A stretch of DNA of 64,000 nt from Bacteroidaceae bacterium. Its GTDB lineage: Bacteria > Bacteroidota > Bacteroidia > Bacteroidales > Bacteroidaceae. A model generated the notes under the pieces. It was not told where the DNA came from. It made no database searches and saw only the letters and a program-made list of their open reading frames with translations. Every line of letters begins with the position of its first letter. The first letter of the stretch is position 1. The stretch lies in the NCBI GenBank assembly GCA_017470525.1, contig JAFUYM010000036.1, positions 1-64,000 on the forward strand, read 5' to 3'. The position numbers and the translations under genes were made by a program. Below are positions 43,676 through 51,650 of the stretch, piece by piece.

Positions 43676-44317
43676 ATGAACATCAAGACATTCATCGTGA
43701 ATCCGTTGGGAGAGAACTGCTACGTGGTGAGTGACGACACACATGAAGCGGTCATCATCGACTGCGGCTGCTCCACCGAAAGCGAATGGGCTGACATCAA
43801 GAAATACATTGCCACCGAAGACCTGCAAGTGAAGCACCTGCTCAACACCCACCTGCACTTCGACCATGTGTGGGGCACAGCATTTGCCTATCGTGACTTG
43901 GGTCTCCGCCCCGAAGCCAACTACGAAGACCTGCGCATCTATGAAAACATGGACGAGCAAATCCGCTCCGTCGTTGGCATCAGTCTTCCCCACCCTCCCA
44001 TGCCACCACTCGGCACCAGCCTGCTCGACGGCAGCGAGGTCACATTCGGCAACACCACCCTGAAAGTGATGAACACTCCCGGACACTCTCGCGGCAGCAT
44101 CTGCTTCTACTCTCCACAAGAAGCCGTCCTCTTCTCAGGCGACACCCTCTTCTGTGGCAGTTGCGGACGTACAGACCTGGCAGGTGGCAGTTATCGAGAC
44201 ATCATGCTCAGCATCAACAAAATCGCCACCCTACCCGACGACACCAAAGTATTCTGCGGGCATGGACCTGCCACCACCATGGGCAGGGAAAAACTATACA
44301 ATCCCTACTTCCGATAG
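43676..44317 (+). CDS. MBL-fold metallo-hydrolase (glyoxalase II-like)
   Basis: A 213-residue metallo-beta-lactamase-fold hydrolase from the ATG at 43676 (MNIKTFIVNP). The metal-binding motif THLHFDHVWG is near residue 62; further ligands are His in NTPGHSRGSICFY (near 138), Asp in FSGDTLF and His in CGHGPATTMG near the C-terminus. The shape is that of glyoxalase II-like thioesterases; the substrate is not certain. Probably co-transcribed with rsmG. Confidence 0.88.
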   Translation: MNIKTFIVNPLGENCYVVSDDTHEAVIIDCGCSTESEWADIKKYIATEDLQVKHLLNTHLHFDHVWGTAFAYRDLGLRPEANYEDLRIYENMDEQIRSVVGISLPHPPMPPLGTSLLDGSEVTFGNTTLKVMNTPGHSRGSICFYSPQEAVLFSGDTLFCGSCGRTDLAGGSYRDIMLSINKIATLPDDTKVFCGHGPATTMGREKLYNPYFR

Positions 44318-44402
44318 CCTTAGCACTTCACCCTGAATGTCAATATCTTCCTATATGCGCACCCTGCGCCCATCATTTCACGCACCCTGCGCATAAAAAT
44401 AC

Positions 44403-44438
44403 GAGCACCCAGCGCCTATCATTTAGCGCTGGGTGCTC
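44403..44438 (+). terminator. terminator after the rsmG-hydrolase pair
   Basis: A 13-bp perfect stem (GAGCACCCAGCGC at 44403-44415 with its complement at 44426-44438) and a following ATTTTTT run. Two related but unpaired copies of CGCACCCTGCGC precede it (44356-44395), suggesting an older duplicate. Confidence 0.85.
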
Positions 44439-44642
44439 ATTTTTTCACAACCACCTGTCATTAGAACAATTACGTTTTTTTCCGAAGAAAAGATAAAAAA
44501 CGAAGCACTCCATCATCATTTCAGGAGATTTCTCGTCAAAAGGATAATTTTGTCCTATAATTGCAACATCATCTGTTCCTAATGCCCATTTCCTCTTTGA
44601 TGATTATTTAACCATTTGTTGGTATGATTGCAATAACCACAA

Positions 44643-44826
44643 AAATTATCGGAACAAATTATTGTTAATTATCGGTAATTTTCGGTAATTTTCGGTAATT
44701 TTCGTTTTTCCAAACCGCTTTGGAGGTGAAGGAGCAAAAATCCTTCATGCTGGGATTAGCCTCTTGCGCTGCAGCGCAAGAAAAACGATAATTACCAATA
44801 ATGACCGATAATTTGTTCCGATAATT
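44643..44826. mobile_element. MITE-like element with 19-bp terminal inverted repeats
   Basis: The ends are perfect 19-bp inverted repeats (AATTATCGGAACAAATTAT at 44643-44661, complement at 44808-44826). Inside the left end, TCGGTAATTT occurs three times in tandem (44671-44700); inside the right end, partly complementary AATTACCAATAATGACCG is seen. The 184-bp interior encodes nothing and includes a perfect CTTGCGCTGCAGCGCAAG palindrome. No transposase and no clear target duplication were found, so mobility is inferred from structure only. Confidence 0.6.
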
Positions 44827-44869
44827 GATGTTTTCTATGGAAATGGACTTATAAATCAAGATTTTTATG

Positions 44870-44877
44870 TAAATTTG
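44870..44877 (+). promoter_or_regulatory. -7 promoter box for the structured leader and surface-protein gene
   Basis: TAAATTTG fits TAnnTTTG. Transcription would start near 44884, giving a leader of roughly 380 nt before the ATG at 45263, far longer than other leaders in this window. Confidence 0.5.
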
Positions 44878-44883
44878 CAAGCA

Positions 44884-45262
44884 TAACCATCAACTTAAAG
44901 TTAAACACCTAAAAAACTCTGAAACAAGAAACAGACAGTACACAGACATGATTAGGAAGCATGCGGCACGGGTGTCGCTCTTCCGTGGGAAAACGTAACA
45001 TAATTATTAACCAAAAGAGATTGTGCGTATTCCCGTTCGTTCTTAAAAATATAACTTGGGCTTTCTGCTCTTGTTCTCTCAACTTCGAATACCGGCAAAT
45101 ATTCAACATGAGAGCAAGCGGTTCGGAAGGTTCACGTCCAGATGGGCGTGAACTGTTCTTGCTTGTTTATGTTGTAGGTCACTTGCCGGTAACCAAGAAG
45201 TTGAGAATAAGCACTGAATGGTGAACGCCTTTTCTTATTCTCAAAACCACACATAGAAAAAC
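44884..45262 (+). ncRNA. candidate structured leader RNA with competing helices (riboswitch-like)
   Basis: Nested stems can be drawn by eye: CTCAACTTC 45078-45086 with 45197-45205 (9 bp); TACCGGCAA 45090-45098 with 45183-45191 (9 bp); CAACAT 45104-45109 with 45169-45174; AGCAAG 45113-45118 with 45158-45163; and a 10-bp hairpin 45130-45139/45144-45153 with loop AGAT. A separate stem joins 44987-44995 and 45026-45034. The 3' strand of the outer helix (45197-45205) overlaps TTGAGAATAAG at 45201-45211, which is perfectly complementary to 45234-45244, so the two helices exclude each other. No known riboswitch class is recognised. A 6S-like or other rod-shaped RNA is an alternative. Confidence 0.5.
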
Positions 45263-46258
45263 ATGAACAAACAATTACTCCGAATCTTGAAAGCATGGCT
45301 ACTGATGGTCGTGCTGATGCCACTTGCAGCACATGCCTATGTAGAAGAAACATGGTCTCAAGGAACCATCTATTTAGATACTGAGGGTGGAAGACAAACC
45401 GTCTATGTGCCGTCTGGCGATGTTACCACATTTAATGAATATGATGGAACAGCATGGTCATGGAGCACCAACAATTCCTCTCTGCTGAATGTACAGAAAT
45501 CTTATAAATTCAGCGAATGCTCCATCATGGCTCTCAACACAAATTCGTGGGGCGATAATAACGTGGAATTGTACTTTCAGTATAGATTCCGCCAAGGCAG
45601 CATTACCTATCAATACAAGTTGGTATGGACGGTTAAACTCTCTGGCATCACACTCAGTGAGACATCCGTCACACTCAAAGTGGACGACACCAAGCAACTC
45701 ACCGCTACCGCTACTCCGACTTCGATAGGAAACAATGGATTCTCATGGTCATCATCTGACACCAGCGTAGCGACCGTAAGCAATACAGGTTTAGTCACGG
45801 CAGTGTCGGTTGGCATAGCAAAAATCACTTGCATGGCTAATGACGGAAGCGGGAAATCGGCAACTTGCTCTGTATTAGTCAGCGCAACAGGTACAGGTGG
45901 TGATAACACGACTGCACCTACAGAAAAGTGGTCTGACTCTGGCAATTATTCCATCCGTTGGTATAAAAGTGGTGAGAATGAATTTACAATTTCCACTTGT
46001 GAGGAATTGGCAGGTTTGGCTTATCTTGTCAACAATGGATATTCAACCTTTTCTGTTAAAACCATCAAACTTGCAGCAGACCTCGATTTGGGCGGAAAGA
46101 TTTGGGTACCTATAGGTTCATCTGATGATGCATCATTCAGAGGCTCGTTTGACGGACAGAATCATACTGTCGCTAATCTTTACATAAGCAACGCGAATGA
46201 TAAACAGGAATACTTTGGATTTTTTGGTGTCATAAAAGAGGTTCAATTAAAAATATAA
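45263..46258 (+). pseudogene. surface protein, N-terminal fragment (Big_2 and GLUG-like), broken by frameshift
   Basis: First piece of a gene that would encode about 1070 residues (45263-48497). It has a signal peptide (MLPLAAHA cleavage near residue 25), a bacterial Ig-like Big_2 domain (LSETSVTLKVDDTKQL..., about 127-208) and the start of a GLUG-type beta-helix region (ISTCEELAGLAYLV, AADLDLGGKIWVPIG, FRGSFDGQNHTVANL). The frame ends in ...VIKEVQLKI. One missing G near 46239 explains this: restoring it gives VIKGGSIKNIKLTGS and joins the next piece. The gene follows the long structured leader. Confidence 0.75.
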
Positions 46259-46272
46259 AACTTACAGGAAGC

Positions 46273-46839
46273 ATGAATCTTGAAAATACAAGAGGGCGTG
46301 CTGGCTGTTTGGCTGGATATGTGTATAGCGGCACTATTGAGAATTGTAAAATTGATATGCCAATTTCGCAGACAGGATGGAATACATGTGGGTATATAGG
46401 TGGGGTAATAGGTTCCATCGAAGAGAAGGGAAGTATAGAATACTGTATCCACAAAGGGAATATTGATTATACACAGTCGGGACCACAAGGCTCTAATCGT
46501 ACTAATCCCTCTATAGGTGGAATTGCAGGTTCTTCCGGAGCAGACATTTCATTCTGTGAAAATTATTCTATCATTAATATATCCCTCCCTAAAAGAATAT
46601 CCGAAGGCGGTACTATAGGTGGAGGTGGGGTTAACGTTGGTGGTATTGTTGGCTATGTGTACTACAAGAAGGGAACGTACAATTATTGTAAAAGTATCGC
46701 TAATTTTAATGTGACCGATGAGACGTTAGATGCCTTTTACAACTTTCCTCTCGAGTTTGGTTATCGTATTGGAGGCATTGTGGGGTCTACACAAGACAGT
46801 AAGTCTGTCGTCAATTGCTATAGTTCTGTTCTCGATTAA
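46273..46839 (+). pseudogene. surface protein, middle fragment (GLUG-like beta-helix repeats)
   Basis: Continues the same gene in the next phase; coding sense actually begins a few codons before the ATG (IKNIKLTGSMNLENT...). It consists of Gly-rich beta-helix repeats (CLAGYVYSGTIENC, GGVIGSIEEKGSIEYC, GGIAGSSGADISFCEN, GGIVGYVYYKKGTYNYC, GGIVGSTQDSKSVVNC). The frame ends at TAA 46837-46839. A second one-base loss near 46825-46836 moves the reading into the third piece (...KVQTTGKADLKELYYGG). Confidence 0.7.
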
Positions 46840-48497
46840 AGGTACAGACAACAGGGAAAGCAGACTTAAAAGAATTATATTATGGTGGCATAAGCAATAA
46901 CAAAAACACTACTATTAAAGCCTCTTATTCAAACTCTGATGTTGCTATCAATACAAACTGTTTCAAAACTGAAGGCTATCATGGCTCCACAAACTTCACC
47001 TCGGCTCAGATGCAGACACAGGCTTTCCTTGATGAGTTGAACGTCTATTCCATCATAGAAACAGGTGAACCAGTCTGGACGCTGTGCGACGACGACCCAT
47101 ATCCCTGCATCGCTAAACTGCACGAAGAGGAAGAGATTCCCGTCGTGATAGAGCCTGCATATTACTTGACAGGCAACATCAATGATTGGAATAATACTGA
47201 CACGTCTTACAAACTGACCAACGACGGACAGTCACCAGAGGCAAATCCCATCTACACCTGCCGAATCCCTGCGAATGGCAATAACGACATAGAGTTTTTA
47301 ATGACTCCCGAATCGGGCTTAGGTGGCGACTGGAGCAAATGCCTTTCTGCCACCAAAACGAATGAAGCGGGTCGCTTTGTCTATTATAATTATAATGAAG
47401 GACGCAATCTTGTTATCACGGCTGTTGACGGGGCTATTTATTACGACTTGACCTTCAACATGCTGGAGCAGACTTGGAGTTACATTGCCGTGTTGGGACA
47501 ACAATGGAAAGATGGCGACATCTTCACCGCCAAGACCATCGAAGGAGTGGACATGATGTTTTATGTTTTCAGTGCCGAGGAGAAGACATGTATGGTGTAT
47601 TATGATGGAAAATCTGAGACTCCTGCGATAGATACATCTACAACAGGGACAGTCACCATCCCGAGTGAGGTCGAAGGTTTTACTGTCACCGATATTGGTT
47701 GGTCTGCATTTCAGGGCTGTCAGTTCGTGAAAAAATTTGTCATTCCTGAAAGTGTAGAATATATCGGCGGGGATGCTTTTTTCAATTGCAGTTGGTTATC
47801 TGCTATTTATATCCCTAAAAATGTATCATGGATTGGCAGAAACCTCTTCCCTGGCTGCTGGAGTCTTGAGAGAATTGAGGTGGATGCAGATAACCCCTAT
47901 TACGAATCACCCAATGGATGTAATGTCATTATCGACAAAACACAAAAAGAAGTGGTAGCAGGCTGTAACACCTCTATAATTCCTAACGGTGTTAATTCGA
48001 TTGGCATATGGGCATTATGGGGCTGCACGGGGATGACATCCATAACCCTTCCACCCAGTGTTACAACGATTGGAGATGGTGCATTTGGATATTGCCATTC
48101 TTTGGAATCCATTGTTATTCCATCAAGTGTCTCTACGATTGATAGATATGCTTTTTGGGACTGTTATAGTTTGTCAAAAGTCGTGTCATACATCGCGGAA
48201 CCTTTTGAAATCAGCGAGACTGTATTTCTCTACAATAATTACTATGAAAGCGTCTTTTCTGATGCGACATTATATGTGCCAGCAGGGACAAAAGAGAAAT
48301 ATGAGGCGACTTCTGCATGGAATCAATTCAAGATTGTTGAAATGGAGGATGAAGTCTCCATCAAAGATGTACAGGTGGAGGGCAACCGTAGCATCCAGAA
48401 AGACTCTCTCTATTACGACTTGAGCGGCCGTGTCATTAAAGAACCCGTCAAAGGTCAGATGTACATACACAATGGACGAAAGTTCATCCAAAAGTAA
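46839..48497 (+). pseudogene. surface protein, C-terminal fragment (SusE-like, BspA LRR and C-tail)
   Basis: Third piece of the broken gene; the frame is open from 46839, and the first ATG is at 47010. It holds a segment like SusE/SusF binding modules (YYLTGNINDWNN...), then BspA-type leucine-rich repeats (VTIPSEVEGFTVTDIGWSAFQGC, IPESVEYIGGDAFFNCSWL, LPPSVTTIGDGAFGYC, IPSSVSTIDRYAFWDC), and ends in YYDLSGRVIKEPVKGQM... IHNGRKFIQK, the short terminal module common in Prevotella surface proteins. BspA repeats mediate adhesion to host or matrix. A hairpin terminator follows. The 47010 start would lack a signal peptide, supporting a disrupted gene. Confidence 0.75.
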
Positions 48498-48518
48498 AAA
48501 ATAGAATTAGAAAAACAG

Positions 48519-48560
48519 AAGTTCCCAACTCGAAGTGTACGCACTCAGAGTTGGGAACTT
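48519..48560 (+). terminator. terminator of the surface-protein gene
   Basis: A 13-bp stem (AAGTTCCCAACTC at 48519-48531 with GAGTTGGGAACTT at 48548-48560), followed by TGTCTTAG. It is 22 nt after the stop codon. Confidence 0.75.
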
Positions 48561-48668
48561 TGTCTTAGTGCACCTCTATTCTATTTATGTTATCAAACAT
48601 ACCAAAAGGTTTCCTCGTTTGTAAACTTTGCCCAACCTTTGCAGCAGAAATAAAAACAATTATTGGCA

Positions 48669-48780
48669 ATGAAACTTCACACATTAGATGAAATGACTGA
48701 CTGATACATCGGACCTGTTGGAACACCCAAACGCGAGGAGTTCGAGGCGAAACTGGCGGAAGGGTGGACAAGGATTTATA
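48669..48780 (+). pseudogene. relic of an XRE-family (HigA-like) antitoxin gene
   Basis: From the ATG at 48669 the frame reads MKLHTLDEMTD, then TGA at 48702-48704, then YIGPVGTPKREEFEAKLAEG. This is the typical N-terminus of a Bacteroidetes HigA/XRE antitoxin, in which a sense codon (probably Lys) has become a stop. After LAEG the similarity ends abruptly at about 48766, and the helix-turn-helix part is missing. No toxin gene is visible next to it. Confidence 0.6.
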
Positions 48781-48782
48781 TA

Positions 48783-48820
48783 CATAAAGGGGGCGCACTT
48801 GAATGTGCGCCCCCTTTATG
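48783..48820. terminator. strong bidirectional hairpin after mmdB
   Basis: A perfect 16-bp stem (CATAAAGGGGGCGCAC at 48783-48798 with its complement at 48805-48820) and a 6-nt loop. It lies 22 nt beyond the mmdB stop and probably ends the decarboxylase operon. Confidence 0.85.
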
Positions 48821-48842
48821 CATTTGCAAAATAATGTTCTGA

Positions 48843-50012
48843 TTACGAGAGGAAGCCGAGAAGGACACCTGCTGCTACGGCAGAACCAATCACACCCGCA
48901 ACATTGGGACCCATGGCATGCATGAGGAGGTAGTTGTGGGGGTCTGCCTTGAGACCTTCGTTCTGAGAAATGCGGGCAGCCATTGGTACGGCTGACACAC
49001 CAGCATTACCAATGAGCGGATTAATCTTCTGACCCTTAGGAAGGAAGATGTTCATGATGTGAACGAAGATAACACCGCTGGCTGTGGCAATAATGAATGC
49101 AAATGCACCAAGAGCGAAAATCTTAACTGTTGCAAGTGTCAAGAACTCTGAAGCCTGGGTGGAGCAACCTACGGTGAGACCGAGGAGCATCACCACGATG
49201 TCGTTCAAAGCACTACCCGCAGTCTTGGCAAGACGCGTGGTCTTGGTCGATTCCTTGAGGAGGTTACCAAAGAACAACATACCCAACAATGGGAGACCTG
49301 ATGGCACGATAAAGGTTGTGATGAGCAGTCCGACAATTGGGAAGAGCATCTTCTCTGTCTGGCTCACCTGACGTGCTGGCTTCATCTTGATTTTACGCTG
49401 TTCCTTTGTGGTGAGCAACTTCATGACACCTGGCTGAATGACTGGCACAAGTGCCATATAGGAGTATGCACACACGGCGATGGCTCCCATAAGGTTTGGA
49501 CTCAACTTGCTGGAGAGGAAGATGGCTGTAGGACCATCGGCACCACCGATGATGGCAATACCTGCTGCCTGATTGGGTTCAAAGCCCATTGCAAGGGCAA
49601 TCATGTAGGCACCGAAGATACCGAACTGTGCAGCAGCACCAATCAGCATCAACTTTGGATTGGCGATGAGCGCACCGAAGTCGGTCATGGCGCCAATGCC
49701 GAGGAACACGAGAGGAGGATACCAACCGAGACGAACACCTTGATAGAAGATGTTAAGCACGGAGTTGTCCTCGTAGAGACCAATTTCAAGACCTGCCGCC
49801 TTGAACGGAATATTTCCCAGAATGATACCGAGACCAATCGGAATGAGGAGCAGGGGCTCGAAGTCCTTCTTGATGGCAAGCCAGATGAAGAAGGCACCAA
49901 CAGCAATCATGATGATGTTAGCCCATTCTACATTGGCAAAGCCCGTGTAGGTGAGGAAATCGGCAAGTTTGCTCCCTATGAAATCCATTGTGGAAACACT
50001 TTCGAGTAACAT
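48843..50012 (-). CDS. mmdB: Na+-translocating decarboxylase beta subunit
   Basis: Multi-spanning inner-membrane subunit that couples decarboxylation of a biotin-bound carboxyl group to Na+ export. About 390 residues, with the conserved membrane segments DFGALIANPKLMLIGAAAQFG and AIIGGADGPTAIFLSSKLSP, and the C-terminal MHAMGPNVAGVIGSAVAAGV. The start at 50012 is uncertain; 49988 (MDFIGSKL) is also possible. It is the last gene of the operon mce-mmdA-OadG-BCCP-mmdB. It could also serve oxaloacetate decarboxylase, but the neighbouring mmdA and mce point to methylmalonyl-CoA. Confidence 0.92.
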   Translation of the reverse strand: MLLESVSTMDFIGSKLADFLTYTGFANVEWANIIMIAVGAFFIWLAIKKDFEPLLLIPIGLGIILGNIPFKAAGLEIGLYEDNSVLNIFYQGVRLGWYPPLVFLGIGAMTDFGALIANPKLMLIGAAAQFGIFGAYMIALAMGFEPNQAAGIAIIGGADGPTAIFLSSKLSPNLMGAIAVCAYSYMALVPVIQPGVMKLLTTKEQRKIKMKPARQVSQTEKMLFPIVGLLITTFIVPSGLPLLGMLFFGNLLKESTKTTRLAKTAGSALNDIVVMLLGLTVGCSTQASEFLTLATVKIFALGAFAFIIATASGVIFVHIMNIFLPKGQKINPLIGNAGVSAVPMAARISQNEGLKADPHNYLLMHAMGPNVAGVIGSAVAAGVLLGFLS

Positions 50013-50123
50013 AAGTTCTAATTGAAAATTTGTAATTGATAATTTATAATAGCCATCCGGCGTGTTGTGGTACAAGGCGGCAGCATATTATAACATTATA
50101 CATTGTTAATTATATATTATGAT

Positions 50124-50552
50124 TTACCCGATAGTGACGAGAATGGAACCTTCCATGACGGTGTCGCCCTTCTGTACCTTGACTTCCTTGATTTTGCCAT
50201 CGCGGTCGGAGTCGATGTTGTTCTCCATCTTCATTGCCTCGAGAATGACGAGTGTTTCGCCCTTCTTGACTGCTTGACCCACGGTAACCTTGATGTCGTT
50301 GATGGTGCCTGGCAGCGGAGCGCGCACGGCAGAAACACCTTCTGCCACAGCCTCCTGTGCTGCCTTGGGGGCTTCGATGGTCTTGACTGGAGCGGCAACA
50401 GCACGCACCACTGGTTTGGGCTGAGCAACTGGCTTTTCAAGTTCCACATCGAACTCGATGCCGTTCACTTCCACTTTGGCGATATTCTCTTCAATGCCGT
50501 TGATTTTCACATTGTAAGGAGCGCCTTTGATTTTATAATTATATTCTTTCAT
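50124..50552 (-). CDS. mmdC: biotin carboxyl carrier subunit of the decarboxylase
   Basis: A 142-residue protein with an N-terminal domain, an Ala/Pro-rich flexible linker (about 50-75) and a C-terminal biotinyl domain with the acceptor motif EAMKM (Lys near residue 107). It carries the carboxyl group from the transferase subunit to the membrane beta subunit. Position between OadG and the beta subunit is typical. The gene starts 114 nt after the OadG gene. Confidence 0.93.
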   Translation of the reverse strand: MKEYNYKIKGAPYNVKINGIEENIAKVEVNGIEFDVELEKPVAQPKPVVRAVAAPVKTIEAPKAAQEAVAEGVSAVRAPLPGTINDIKVTVGQAVKKGETLVILEAMKMENNIDSDRDGKIKEVKVQKGDTVMEGSILVTIG

Positions 50553-50666
50553 TCTTTGTTAGGTTTTTGAGATTTTGAGGTTTTAAGGTTTTGAGGACCT
50601 CCGCCCTGAAAGCGAAGCGACCTTATGACCTTTACGACCTAAATAACCTAAATTAATTTTTCAATT

Positions 50667-51644
50667 CTAATTTGCTTGATGATGCTGTGGAGTCACACGC
50701 AACTCGTGGCTCTTGTCAGCCCATGTGGTGTGAGTCTGCTGGATTGTAAGAATACCTGATTCGAGGTCGTGGGTACCACCAAAGTACTCGTGAAGAGCCA
50801 AACCGATAACGGCTGTGTAAGTCTCCATATCGATACCCTTGGTCTCTGTGGTTCCCTGCTTTGCCATTTCGACCACCTTGGATGCTTGCTCGTGGATGGC
50901 ACGAATAGCACGAACACGAGCCAACTTGGCAGCACGGTTCATCGCCCAACCGAAGATGTGGAAGAAAACGAAAAGGAGGATGAGACAAGAGAACACGACT
51001 CCCATGCACATGAGGGTCATGGCAATACCGTATGGATCTTTCTCCTTAAACTCCTTGATTTTGTCGTTGTGATAGGCAATGTTCGGAGCATTTGGAGTCA
51101 CCTTATCTGCCTCAAGTACTTGCCATTCAGCATCTGCAATGCGAGCATAACTTGAACCAGCAGGAAGTGCCTCTACATGAACTGAGTCGAGCAAATCTAC
51201 AGCATTTCCATCAAAGAGATAGATGGTGAAAGACTCGCCCACCGGAAGTTTGAAGTTGAGGTGAAGTGTACCACGATTGGTGTTGCCGTCGGCAAAAAAC
51301 GTGATGCGCTGCTTGGCAGAAAGAGAGGTGCGTGGGTCGCCTGCCGGAATCTGCGACATGTGTGTCTCACGCTCTGGAGCGGACATGTTTTCGTCGAGAA
51401 CAGCAGGGTCGATGGTGAGGAAACAGTTTCTGATGTCGTGGGTGGAATAAGAAATGTTCTCAATCTCAATCCACGAAGCAGACTGTCCGTATTCATCCAC
51501 ATAACTTGCCGTCTTACAAGCCGACGAATCACAGCATGCAGGGGTATGCACATAGACCTCGTTCAGTTTGAAGTCGTGTGCGCCCTGTGCGTTCATCGTC
51601 AATGCGACAGCAAGGGATGAAAGGATTGATAATATCTTTTTCAT
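50667..51644 (-). CDS. OadG-like gamma/delta subunit fused to a lamin-tail-like domain
   Basis: A 325-residue protein with a signal peptide (cleavage after MNA near residue 19), an extracytoplasmic beta domain resembling a lamin tail domain (LNEVYVHTP... SASWIEIENIS... IPAGDPRTSLSAKQRITFFADG), then one transmembrane helix (about 206-230) and a charged cytoplasmic tail. The last part fits OadG, which anchors and stabilises Na+ decarboxylase complexes. The tail contains AKLARVRAIRAIHEQASKV. The gene starts 7 nt after mmdA. Confidence 0.82.
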   Translation of the reverse strand: MKKILSILSSLAVALTMNAQGAHDFKLNEVYVHTPACCDSSACKTASYVDEYGQSASWIEIENISYSTHDIRNCFLTIDPAVLDENMSAPERETHMSQIPAGDPRTSLSAKQRITFFADGNTNRGTLHLNFKLPVGESFTIYLFDGNAVDLLDSVHVEALPAGSSYARIADAEWQVLEADKVTPNAPNIAYHNDKIKEFKEKDPYGIAMTLMCMGVVFSCLILLFVFFHIFGWAMNRAAKLARVRAIRAIHEQASKVVEMAKQGTTETKGIDMETYTAVIGLALHEYFGGTHDLESGILTIQQTHTTWADKSHELRVTPQHHQAN

Positions 51645-51650
51645 GCGTTT

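Larger units (their letters stand above)
44318..45262. other. 945-bp intergenic region: terminator, MITE-like element, long structured leader
   Basis: The longest gap in the window. In order it holds a decayed and then an intact terminator-like repeat (44345-44438), an AT-rich stretch, a 184-bp element with 19-bp terminal inverted repeats (44643-44826), a -7 box (44870-44877) and a leader of about 380 nt with strong RNA structure. Frames such as 44961-45224 run through the stems and are not convincing genes. Confidence 0.7.
48498..48842. other. intergenic region with terminator, antitoxin relic and bidirectional hairpin
   Basis: These 345 bp contain the surface-protein terminator (48519-48560), the remains of an XRE-type antitoxin gene (48669-48780) and a 16-bp hairpin (48783-48820), listed separately. 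No intact gene is seen. Confidence 0.7.

Noticed and set aside
44345..44400. Second terminator from the CGCACCCTGCGC copies
   Set aside because: The copies are direct, not inverted, and do not pair well; treated as a decayed duplicate of the terminator at 44403-44438.
44961..45224. 87-codon open frame in the leader of the surface-protein gene
   Set aside because: It runs straight through all the nested complementary stems and has no recognisable protein features or ribosome site; RNA structure explains the region better.
48565..48798. 77-codon minus-strand frame near the antitoxin relic
   Set aside because: Overlaps the readable antitoxin remains on the other strand and ends in the hairpin; no toxin-like sequence.
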